The notes under the pieces were generated by a model, which searched no databases, was not told where the DNA came from, and saw only the letters and a program-made list of their open reading frames with translations. From an uncultured Clostridia bacterium (GTDB lineage Bacteria > Bacillota > Clostridia > Christensenellales > CAG-917), in the NCBI GenBank assembly GCA_947174215.1, contig CAMWIB010000025.1, forward strand, positions 1 to 10,716: a stretch of DNA of 10,716 nucleotides, written 5' to 3'. Made by a program: the position numbers and the translations under genes. Numbering within the stretch: position 1 is the stretch's first letter; the number at the start of each line of letters is the position of its first letter. Below are positions 1 through 6,212 of the stretch, piece by piece.

Positions 1-35
1 TAATTCATTATAAGAATATCTACTTAGTAAAACAA

Positions 36-596
36 ATGGATACAAACATAGCTGAAAACGAACTGATAGTAAAAGCGCAAAATGGCGACATCGTAAGCGA
101 GGGCAACGTACTCAAACAGTATGCGCCGCTTGTCAAGTCCATTGCGCGTTCGTTTTATATCATTGGCGCTGATGGCGACGACTTAATTCAGCTTGGAATG
201 ATTGGGCTTATGCGTGCCGTGCGCACGTTCAGTACGGAAGGCGCCGCAAGCTTCAAAACCTACGCAAGCCACTGCATACGCAATAGCATTCTTGACGATA
301 TTCGCAGACAAAAGAAAGAACAAGACCAAACGATAGACATTGACGACGTGTTTATTCCTTCCATCGAGCAGGAACCGGAACGGATATATATTGAGGACGA
401 AGCCTTACGCATTCTCATCGACGCCATAGGCGCAGTGTTGTCTGAGCTTGAAATGGAAGTGCTTATGCTCTATCTTGAAGCCCGCTCCTATGCGGAAATC
501 TCCGAGAAGCTCGGCATAGAGAAAAAGCAGGTTGACAACACGCTCTACTCAGTCAAGAAGAAAATAAAAAAGCTGTTGGATAAGAAAACCGTTTAA
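36..596 (+). CDS. SigH-like sigma-70 family RNA polymerase sigma factor
   Basis: A 186-residue sigma-70 family protein that would direct core RNA polymerase to a subset of promoters. Region 2 spans about residues 25-92. It includes the core-binding and -10-recognition stretch with the hallmark DLIQLGMIGLMRAVRTF (residues 49-65) and the following SFKTYASHCIRN (72-83). Region 4 spans about 133-181, with the helix-turn-helix SYAEISEKLGIEKKQVDNTL (151-170). The wording of region 2 is closest to SigH (Spo0H)-type factors, but the protein is shorter than the roughly 210-220 residues usual for SigH, mainly in the linker. No anti-sigma gene is adjacent. There is no good Shine-Dalgarno before the ATG at 36, and the frame stays open to the left edge of the window, so the true start could lie further upstream. 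Family assignment is firm; the SigH subgroup is inference. Confidence 0.88.
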   Translation: MDTNIAENELIVKAQNGDIVSEGNVLKQYAPLVKSIARSFYIIGADGDDLIQLGMIGLMRAVRTFSTEGAASFKTYASHCIRNSILDDIRRQKKEQDQTIDIDDVFIPSIEQEPERIYIEDEALRILIDAIGAVLSELEMEVLMLYLEARSYAEISEKLGIEKKQVDNTLYSVKKKIKKLLDKKTV

Positions 597-715
597 TCAT
601 ACACCCTCACAAGTTTCCGATTGTTCGAAATAATCAATTATACAGCTTGCCATATATTCAGTTTAGCCAATTATTCGCTTGACCAAAGCAATTAACTACA
701 ACGTTTACAATATGA

Positions 716-744
716 AAAGCGCACCCATAATCCGAGTGCGCTTT
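716..744. terminator. Bidirectional intrinsic terminator between convergent genes
   Basis: A perfect 9-bp stem (AAAGCGCAC at 716-724, GTGCGCTTT at 736-744) with an 11-nt loop. On the plus strand it is followed by CTTTCTTT. On the minus strand it is followed by TTTTCAT, the first T's partly within the stem. It lies about 120 bp after the sigma-factor stop and about 50 bp after the lipoprotein stop, so it can serve both converging genes. I see nothing else in the 597-793 spacer. Confidence 0.75.
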
Positions 745-793
745 CTTTGAGCTACTTTGTGATTCTTGCCGTATATTTACCACATACAGAAGC

Positions 794-2530
794 TTACAGT
801 ATATAGAACTTAGCGTTGTTCAAGCCGAATGAACCAAGCGAGGTTGTCGTACTCTTTGGTGCTTCGTAATCTTTTGCCTGACTCAGTTTATCGTTCACAA
901 CCAAGCTAATGCTATTGGTAAGCGTGATTTGTTCTTCCATATAATCGCCGCCGACGGGGTTATATCTAATCTTTGTGGCGACGTCTATTGCGACTATCTT
1001 GCCGCCCTTCATTTCGATAACCATTTCCGAGTCGCGCACGGTGTTGCTCTGCGTGTTGAAGTAGTTGTTGACTGGGATAACGCCTTCCGCGTCGTTGGAA
1101 TTTATTATATCCGCGATTATGCTTTGAACGGACATCGTCTGTTCCTTGTTCATATAGATATAATACTTCGTGCTTCCGTTTGCAGATTCCTTTCTTATGC
1201 AATCAATCTTATCGACGGAAATATTTGCGGCAGAGATGAGATAATCAAACTGCGTATTCGCCGTAACACCGTCTAATGCTTCGATGACGTTCTTGCCCTT
1301 ACGCGAAACTCTATGCACACTGCCGTCCTTAATATTTGCGACGGTATACTTAAACGTTTCCGCGCCCTCTTCCTCGGTGTGCGCCTTGTACTCATACGAG
1401 TGGTTGAAGTCCACGCGTCCGTCCGTGGTATTCTTATACATTCTTGCGATATACTTATCAACTATCGCTCTTGAATTCCAACCCGCGTCGAAGTCGTTCT
1501 TCGCTTCCAAATCAAGCGAATATGCGTCAGAATTTTTCAGTGCAAGAATGGCGGCGTTGATTGTATCCATTTCGGATTCAACGGCCGCGCGCTCAACGAT
1601 GAGTCCCGCGCTTGACGGTATCGCTATACCCGCATTGCTCTCGCTTTGGGAATACGTAAGCGATATAACGACGTCAACGCCCTTGACGGGAACGGTCACG
1701 TCCATACTCATAGAAAAGCTTGTAAGCTTTCCGTCAGACAGATTGAAATACAGCTCGACTCCGTTTACGGGATTGGTGAACTTCACGTCGTGCATATCAA
1801 GCGACGTTCCCTGCTTTGCAAGACTGCTTATCGCCTTTTGCACGATTGTGTTCGAAGAGCTAAGTTCAATGTTTGCAACGTACTTATAATTACCCGCGCT
1901 AAGCTTGCGTATCTTGGTGATATTCTCCGCCTTCAAGGAATCGATTATCCCTTCGAACGGCTTGTTGATTAGGGTCAGCTCTTCTTCGTCCTGCAAGACT
2001 ACGGACGACTTTTTGACTACGTTCTTGTCATCGGCAACAAGCTTAATCTTGGACGAGCCGCTGTTGTAAATATATTCAACAGAGTCGTACAGCAAAATTC
2101 CGCTCGTTTCGCGCTTGAACTTCAATTCGTTCGTATCCTTGTTATATCTATACTTTCCGTCATATTTTCCGTTTGCAGTTCCGCTGTAAGCACCCAATGA
2201 AACTGTTCCCGACAAATTGAGTATAAAATCATAATTCTGCTTGGAAGCGTCCGCTACTGCCTTTCTTGCCGCTACTACGTCGCCTGCAGTTGGCAATACC
2301 TCAACCGGTGGGTTTGGCTTAGTTTGCGATTGGTCGTCATCTGGGTTGCTCGGTGTGTTTTGCGATTGGTTATCGTCAGGATTGCTCGGCGTATTCTGCG
2401 GCTGATTGTCGTTTGAATTACTCGGCGTGTTATCCTTATTTCCGTTACACGCGCAAAGCATAAACACCATAATAATTGTAAGCGCCAAAAGTAAAATTAC
2501 TTTCAAGCTTTTTGAAGCGTTTTTCTTCAT
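794..2530 (-). CDS. Large lipoprotein of unknown function with Pro/Asn/Asp/Gln repeat linker
   Basis: A 578-residue predicted lipoprotein. It starts with a basic n-region (MKKNASKSLK), a hydrophobic stretch (about 11-25) and a lipobox LCAC ending at Cys28, which would be lipidated and hold the protein on the outer face of the membrane. A flexible linker of three 12-residue repeats (34-69) follows. The rest (about 80-560) is soluble and beta-rich and may contain two related halves (about 90-300 and 320-560). Each half runs from an alternating-strand segment to a lysine-rich middle and ends in a strand pattern such as VDVVISLTYSQ or EEQITLTNSISL. This resembles LolA/LppX-like lipoproteins in style, but I do not recognise a family. 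A strong GGAGGAG lies 5 nt before the ATG. The gene is divergent from the RHH regulator and converges on the sigma factor. The function is not known. Confidence 0.82.
   Translation of the reverse strand: MKKNASKSLKVILLLALTIIMVFMLCACNGNKDNTPSNSNDNQPQNTPSNPDDNQSQNTPSNPDDDQSQTKPNPPVEVLPTAGDVVAARKAVADASKQNYDFILNLSGTVSLGAYSGTANGKYDGKYRYNKDTNELKFKRETSGILLYDSVEYIYNSGSSKIKLVADDKNVVKKSSVVLQDEEELTLINKPFEGIIDSLKAENITKIRKLSAGNYKYVANIELSSSNTIVQKAISSLAKQGTSLDMHDVKFTNPVNGVELYFNLSDGKLTSFSMSMDVTVPVKGVDVVISLTYSQSESNAGIAIPSSAGLIVERAAVESEMDTINAAILALKNSDAYSLDLEAKNDFDAGWNSRAIVDKYIARMYKNTTDGRVDFNHSYEYKAHTEEEGAETFKYTVANIKDGSVHRVSRKGKNVIEALDGVTANTQFDYLISAANISVDKIDCIRKESANGSTKYYIYMNKEQTMSVQSIIADIINSNDAEGVIPVNNYFNTQSNTVRDSEMVIEMKGGKIVAIDVATKIRYNPVGGDYMEEQITLTNSISLVVNDKLSQAKDYEAPKSTTTSLGSFGLNNAKFYIL
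2324..2431 (-). repeat. Three 36-bp in-frame tandem repeats (lipoprotein linker)
   Basis: Three copies of a 12-residue unit of the form NTPSNPDDNQSQ occupy residues 34-45, 46-57 and 58-69 of the lipoprotein. Copies 2 and 3 differ by one residue and copy 1 by three. Such Pro/Asn/Asp/Gln-rich linkers space a lipoprotein domain away from the membrane through the cell wall. The repeat is prone to copy-number change without loss of frame. Confidence 0.85.
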
Positions 2531-2563
2531 CGTTTCTCCTCCGTTACTGTTGAACTATTATCA

Positions 2564-2592
2564 ATATTAGCATATTGCAATACTTTTTGCAA
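2564..2592 (-). promoter_or_regulatory. Predicted sigma-A-like promoter of the lipoprotein gene
   Basis: On the minus strand, a -35 box TTGCAA (2587-2592) is followed after exactly 17 nt by a -10 box TAATAT (2564-2569). Both are good matches to TTGACA/TATAAT. The start point would be near 2557, about 27 nt before the ATG, leaving room for the GGAGGAG site. The surrounding DNA is very AT-rich, so chance matches are possible. Confidence 0.5.
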
Positions 2593-2595
2593 TAT
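2572..2595. promoter_or_regulatory. Perfect inverted repeat over the lipoprotein promoter, candidate operator
   Basis: ATATTGCAA (2572-2580) and TTGCAATAT (2587-2595) form a perfect 9-bp inverted repeat with a 6-nt gap, covering the -35 box and most of the spacer of the predicted lipoprotein promoter. The half-site core TTGCAA is itself palindromic, and a third copy lies at 2628-2633, just upstream of the RHH gene. The position between a divergent regulator and its neighbour is typical of an operator. The RHH protein encoded at 2676 is the obvious candidate ligand, but this is inference. Confidence 0.45.
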
Positions 2596-2627
2596 ATTTT
2601 GTAATACATAAATAACTATATACAAAA

Positions 2628-2656
2628 TTGCAAAACATATTGAAAATATAATTATA
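2628..2656 (+). promoter_or_regulatory. Possible promoter of the RHH gene
   Basis: A TTGCAA (2628-2633) is followed after 17 nt by ATTATA (2651-2656). A perfect TATAAT overlaps at 2647-2652 but lacks a well-spaced -35 box. Either would start transcription near 2659-2663, giving a short leader before the GGAG at 2666-2669. Support is weak because the region is nearly all A and T. Confidence 0.3.
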
Positions 2657-2675
2657 CCAACCATCGGAGATATAA

Positions 2676-2864
2676 ATGAGAAAATTTCACATTCCCGTCC
2701 CAACCTCCGCAACGACCAAAAGCATACGCTTTCCCGATGACGTGATAGCCGAGGTTGAAAACTGCATAAAAGGAACAGAATGTTCATTCAGCGCGTTTGT
2801 AGTTGAAGCTGTTCGTGTTGCCTTGGACAATCTGAAAGAGGACGACTCAACCGATAATGCGTGA
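2676..2864 (+). CDS. Small ribbon-helix-helix (CopG/Arc-type) DNA-binding protein
   Basis: A 62-residue protein with the layout of an RHH regulator. A short beta strand, TTKSIRFP (13-20), would enter the major groove. Helix 1 (DDVIAEVENCIKG, 21-33) and helix 2 (CSFSAFVVEAVRVALDNL, 37-54) come next, then an acidic tail. RHH proteins bind as dimers to short palindromic or tandem sites and act as repressors, antitoxins or partition proteins. A GGAG lies 6 nt before the ATG. It is divergent from the lipoprotein gene. Its stop codon falls inside the first unit of a palindromic tandem repeat array, and an inverted repeat lies upstream. No toxin gene is next to it, so an antitoxin role is not supported. 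The target sites suggested here are inference. Confidence 0.75.
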   Translation: MRKFHIPVPTSATTKSIRFPDDVIAEVENCIKGTECSFSAFVVEAVRVALDNLKEDDSTDNA

Positions 2865-3070
2865 CAAATGTCGCGCCTAATCCGTGACGAATGTCGCGCT
2901 TAATCCGCAACGGAGTTCGCGCCTAATTCGCAACTAAGCTCGCGCCTAATTCGCAACTAAGCTCGCACCGAATGCGTAATGTGGTTCGTGCTTAATGCGT
3001 AATGCGGTTATCGCCTAAATAGGCACAGTTCACGCCTAATGCGTAGAGTGACATAACTCACGCTTAATGA
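2859..3070. repeat. Array of about nine degenerate 23-bp tandem units, mostly imperfect palindromes
   Basis: Seven units of exactly 23 bp start at 2861, 2884, 2907, 2930, 2953, 2976 and 2999. A 21-bp unit (3022) and a longer last unit (3043) follow. Each ends in a well-kept block like TCGCGCCTAATTC, while the first ten bases vary. The variable part usually pairs with the conserved block: GCGTGACA/TGTCGCGC (2859-2876), CGTGAC/GTCGCG (2883-2898), CGCAAC/GTTcGCG (2906-2921), GCGTAA/TTAtCGC (2997-3014), GCGTaGAGT/ACTCACGC (3041-3063). Both arms change together (GAC/GTC, AAC/GTT, TAA/TTA). The 2930 and 2953 units fit with one or two mismatches and the 3022 unit fits poorly. The 23-bp period excludes an in-frame coding repeat. 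It fills most of the space between the convergent RHH and membrane-protein genes. Confidence 0.8.
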
Positions 3071-3077
3071 ACGTGAT

Positions 3078-3103
3078 AAAATTAAAAGTCTGTCTTTAAT
3101 TTT
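3078..3103 (-). terminator. AT-rich hairpin at the end of the four-gene operon
   Basis: A perfect inverted repeat, AAAATTAAA (3078-3086) with TTTAATTTT (3095-3103) and an 8-nt loop, overlaps the stop codon of the membrane protein gene. With no G or C in the stem and no clean T-run after it, it would be a weak terminator. It may act together with the palindromic array that follows, in the direction of transcription. Confidence 0.35.
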
Positions 3104-5462
3104 TAAGCGTAGTCAAAATAAGATTATACTCTTCCAATTTTTCAATATCTTGAAGGGTTGCAAAGGTCGCGCCCTTATCTGCCGCAGGAACGAATCTGCC
3201 GTCCGTCGTAACTGTTGAGCCGAGCGCATTTGAAGAACTGTTCACGTAATAGTTGCCATCAAAATTGTGATATTCACGACCGTCTGCCGTATAGGAATTC
3301 ATCTCATATATATTCGCACCGCAAACACCTACTATATTACCAAAATAGGTGTTTTTTGATTCAAATTGACCGATAAAATAGCTATTCGTGACTCCACCGC
3401 CAAAATACACGAAGTAAGTTTCTTGGTTTCCGTCCGCGTCGTACACGGGCTTTCCGCTATCATCATACCTGTTCTGCTTAACTTCTATCTGCCTTATATA
3501 GCCCGCGATTCCGCCAACGTATGCAGGCGTTTCGTCTATCACGCTAACGCTTATTTTGCTTTGGCTTATGCAGCGATAAACGGTGCCGCAATACACCGTG
3601 CTGTATCCAAATATATTCGTCTGAATATCCACCTCGCCCACGCCAAGCACGCCGCCCGCGTAGACGGTCTTTGCCGTAACTGAAATCTCGCCGCCCGACA
3701 GACAGTTGTTGAGCCACGCCGACGTACGCGCGGCTATTCCACCCGCATACGCATTGCCGTCACAGACAGCGGAAATCACGCCCTCGTTTACGGACTTGGC
3801 TATTGTGCTATACGCAATAGTGGATATGCCGCCAGCGTATACGTTGCACTCATTGCCAGTCCTGCCACTCACCGCTCCGCTGTTCTTACAGCTTTCAATT
3901 CCACCGTTTGACAACAGACACACGCCCGCCGCATACGCGCTTCTGTACTGCGCGATACTTTCAACACTGCCGCTGTTCGTGCAACCTTTAACGTACGGAT
4001 TCACGGTCGTACCGCTATTAGAGTACACTATGCCCGCGGCAGACACGGCAGGCTCCGTACCCTTTTCAACTTCAAACTGTCCGCAGGTTGAGATTGATTT
4101 GATGTTACCTTTGTTCTCGCAGTTTTCAATAGCGTAGGCGTTTGTCAAAACTATTCCGCTCGTTACTGGATTCCATCCGGTATCGGACGAAGTCTGAGAA
4201 ATATTTGCCTCGTTTACGGTGCCTAATAACGCATAGTTATTTACCGAGCATACGCCCGCTACGTCGAACGTATCCGCAACTATTTCGCCCGTCACCGTGC
4301 AATTTTGCACGTATCCGCTATTCACACCCGCAATGCCTCCAAACGAAGCGTTCACGTTTGCCGCACCTATAAGTTCAAAATTAGAATAATTTACAGTGCA
4401 ATTTGCAATAACTCCGCGATAACCTGTCTGAATAGCGTTGTAGTAAATGTAATTGTTGTTCTGTACCAATCCACCAAATACAAGCTCTTCGTTTGCTTTC
4501 GTATTAGGTTGAAGCGCAGTTATCTTTCCCGTCACGTTGACGGTAACTCCGTTTAGTCTACCGTAGTTTGTTTTTGCAACGAGCGCGGTATTTACTGACG
4601 ATGTGACGTCCGCTTTTACGTTTATCGTCACGTTTTCAATGGTAGCGTTTTCCGTTATGGACTCGAATATCGGGCTTCCCGAGCTTTCGATAATGACGTC
4701 GGACAGAACTCCATTGAACTCGCCAAGCGAAGCGCCTTTGCCAAGAATTATCTTCTTGCCGCCGCCGATAATTTTGCAATTCACTCTTTCGACGGTATAG
4801 TTGTCCGGCAGAATTATATCCTTGCTTTGCGTAAATAGTTCCGTAGACGTAAAGTCGACGTTCCCGAACTGTACTAACTGCTCCTGCCCATTGTCTGGTT
4901 TTGGCATAAGCGAAACCGTGGTGACGGGTACGCATACTATAATCGCAACTACCAAAATTATGCCAAGACATATGCTGACGAGATTTCTCTTTTCGCGGTG
5001 GTTCAATGGGCGTCTGTCAAGCACGATATTATTGCCCTCGAACTTCACACCCAGCGAGTATTTTATATTATATATAGATTTAAGCCTCGACCTGACTGCG
5101 GACGAAGGATACGCCATAGGATATACGCGCTTCAAACGCTTAGTATTATCCATTATCAAAAGCATTTCAAGCGGAGATACCTCTTCGCTGAGATACAGCC
5201 TTAAACACTTACCCGCTTTTGCTGAAAACTTCTTTGAAACCTCTATCGGTTCTTTTAGCACCTCGAAGCTTGTAATCTGCAAAAAGCTCTCCTCGTATAC
5301 GGCGAGGATTTTGCGCGACTTATAGAGATACAAAAGCGAAAGTACGGGAAATCTGCCCAAGCGGTATGCACCGCACTGGGTTTTTTCCATCATACTGTTG
5401 AACGCGTTGATGTCGTCCTTTTTAATCGCTTGAAGCAAGCGCTCTTCTAATGACTGCTCCAT
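3096..5462 (-). CDS. Membrane-anchored protein with extracytoplasmic GLUG/beta-helix-like repeats
   Basis: A 788-residue protein with three parts. Residues 1-155 form a cytoplasmic region starting with an ankyrin-like helix pair (LLQAIKKDDINAFNSMMEK, 9-27). One transmembrane helix spans about 160-182, preceded by a basic HREKRN, which suggests N-inside, C-outside. Residues 195-760 are a long repetitive region with units of the form GGIAGVNSGYVQNCTVTGEI (375-394) and shorter relatives (AAGIVY, YAGGIS, YAGGIA, YAGGVLG, VGGIAG). These resemble GLUG-type right-handed beta-helix repeats found in surface proteins. There is no N-terminal signal peptide, so the internal helix would act as signal-anchor. 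It is the last gene of the operon, 27 nt after the coiled-coil gene, with only a weak GGTAAG before its ATG. The topology would let it link an outside ligand to the cytoplasmic partners, but that role is inferred. Confidence 0.78.
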   Translation of the reverse strand: MEQSLEERLLQAIKKDDINAFNSMMEKTQCGAYRLGRFPVLSLLYLYKSRKILAVYEESFLQITSFEVLKEPIEVSKKFSAKAGKCLRLYLSEEVSPLEMLLIMDNTKRLKRVYPMAYPSSAVRSRLKSIYNIKYSLGVKFEGNNIVLDRRPLNHREKRNLVSICLGIILVVAIIVCVPVTTVSLMPKPDNGQEQLVQFGNVDFTSTELFTQSKDIILPDNYTVERVNCKIIGGGKKIILGKGASLGEFNGVLSDVIIESSGSPIFESITENATIENVTINVKADVTSSVNTALVAKTNYGRLNGVTVNVTGKITALQPNTKANEELVFGGLVQNNNYIYYNAIQTGYRGVIANCTVNYSNFELIGAANVNASFGGIAGVNSGYVQNCTVTGEIVADTFDVAGVCSVNNYALLGTVNEANISQTSSDTGWNPVTSGIVLTNAYAIENCENKGNIKSISTCGQFEVEKGTEPAVSAAGIVYSNSGTTVNPYVKGCTNSGSVESIAQYRSAYAAGVCLLSNGGIESCKNSGAVSGRTGNECNVYAGGISTIAYSTIAKSVNEGVISAVCDGNAYAGGIAARTSAWLNNCLSGGEISVTAKTVYAGGVLGVGEVDIQTNIFGYSTVYCGTVYRCISQSKISVSVIDETPAYVGGIAGYIRQIEVKQNRYDDSGKPVYDADGNQETYFVYFGGGVTNSYFIGQFESKNTYFGNIVGVCGANIYEMNSYTADGREYHNFDGNYYVNSSSNALGSTVTTDGRFVPAADKGATFATLQDIEKLEEYNLILTTLKN

Positions 5463-5489
5463 ATCTTACCGTCGCTACTATTTACTGAA

Positions 5490-6212
5490 TTACTTTTTCT
5501 TTATTTTGACCTTTCTATCCGCCGCCCACTTATCAAACGCGTCAAAGAGGTACTCCTCGTTGACAGAGCTACCCTCGACGAGCTTCTTCAAAAGCGCGGA
5601 CGTATTTGAGAACTCCGTAATGAGCGTGGCTATATCCTTGCCCTGCTCGGCAACTGCCGCCGACAGCTCCTCGTTCTCCTTGCGGATAGACTCTATCTTA
5701 TCCGCGTTCTGCTTCAACACGGAAGCTATATCCTTATTTATAAAATCGCTTACCTTCTCAACGTTCTTGTTGTAAACGTCAAGCGACTTTTGAAGCTCTT
5801 TAAGATTGTATGACGAGCGCTTCTCGGCAATCAGCGTATCGATGCGTTCAAGCTGAGTCTGCGCGCCGCGCTCTATCTCGTTCAGCGAGTCCATACTGTC
5901 GGCTACGGCGGTAAACCTGTTTGACATATTGTTTACTGCCTGCGCGTACTTCTCGCCCGAAGCGGCGTATTCCTCTATCTTCTTTCCAAGCTCCTGACCG
6001 CTCTTGGCCTGCGCGTTTATCGTCGCGTGTACCTTTTCAAGCTGACTTGCGGTATTGCCCGAAAAGCTCTTCGTAAGCGCGTCCAAGTCGTTCCTAATCT
6101 CCTCGTAGGACTTGCTCACCGACATAAGGCTGTCCTGCAAGGGCGCAATTAGGTTGCGATAGGCAATAAAGCTGTCAATAAGTTCTTTAATGGAATTTTC
6201 GTTCATAGTCAT
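5490..6212 (-). CDS. Cytoplasmic coiled-coil protein, function unknown
   Basis: A 240-residue protein that is almost wholly helical, with heptad-like spacing of Leu, Ile, Val and Ala from about residue 6 to 215, a high Glu/Lys/Gln/Ser content, few helix breakers and no signal peptide or membrane segment. A short C-terminal domain (EEYLFDAFDKWAADRKVKI, 219-237) with a basic end may be a partner-binding tail. It resembles structural or scaffold coiled coils, and I recognise no family. The ATG at 6212 overlaps the helicase stop as ATGA, which suggests coupled translation. A second ATG two codons on (6204-6206) is better spaced, about 8 nt, from the GAGG upstream, so Met3 may be the true start. 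Its place between the helicase and the membrane protein suggests it bridges them, which is inference. Confidence 0.72.
   Translation of the reverse strand: MTMNENSIKELIDSFIAYRNLIAPLQDSLMSVSKSYEEIRNDLDALTKSFSGNTASQLEKVHATINAQAKSGQELGKKIEEYAASGEKYAQAVNNMSNRFTAVADSMDSLNEIERGAQTQLERIDTLIAEKRSSYNLKELQKSLDVYNKNVEKVSDFINKDIASVLKQNADKIESIRKENEELSAAVAEQGKDIATLITEFSNTSALLKKLVEGSSVNEEYLFDAFDKWAADRKVKIKKK

Noticed and set aside
1284..1889. Plus-strand 201-codon open frame opposite the lipoprotein gene
   Set aside because: It lies fully inside a well-supported minus-strand gene with a lipobox and strong ribosome binding site; its translation has no recognisable domain and no good start signal.
2527..2787. 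Minus-strand 86-codon frame overlapping the RHH gene and the divergent spacer
   Set aside because: It is antisense to the RHH coding region and runs through the AT-rich promoter spacer, which gives a falsely hydrophobic translation.
2676..2864. Antitoxin of a toxin-antitoxin pair
   Set aside because: RHH antitoxins normally have a toxin gene directly next to them; here the next item is a noncoding repeat array and then a convergent gene.
2859..3070. CRISPR-like array (regular repeat with variable parts)
   Set aside because: Units are only 23 bp in total, the conserved block is about 13 bp and degenerate, the variable blocks are about 10 bp and related to each other, and no cas gene is present.
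4801..5325. Plus-strand 174-codon open frame opposite the membrane protein gene
   Set aside because: It is antisense to the region coding the transmembrane helix and N-terminal domain; hydrophobic stretches are mirror artefacts and there is no Shine-Dalgarno.
5463..5489. Separate promoter for the membrane protein gene
   Set aside because: The gap is only 27 bp and contains no -10/-35 pair, so read-through from the upstream genes is the simpler explanation.
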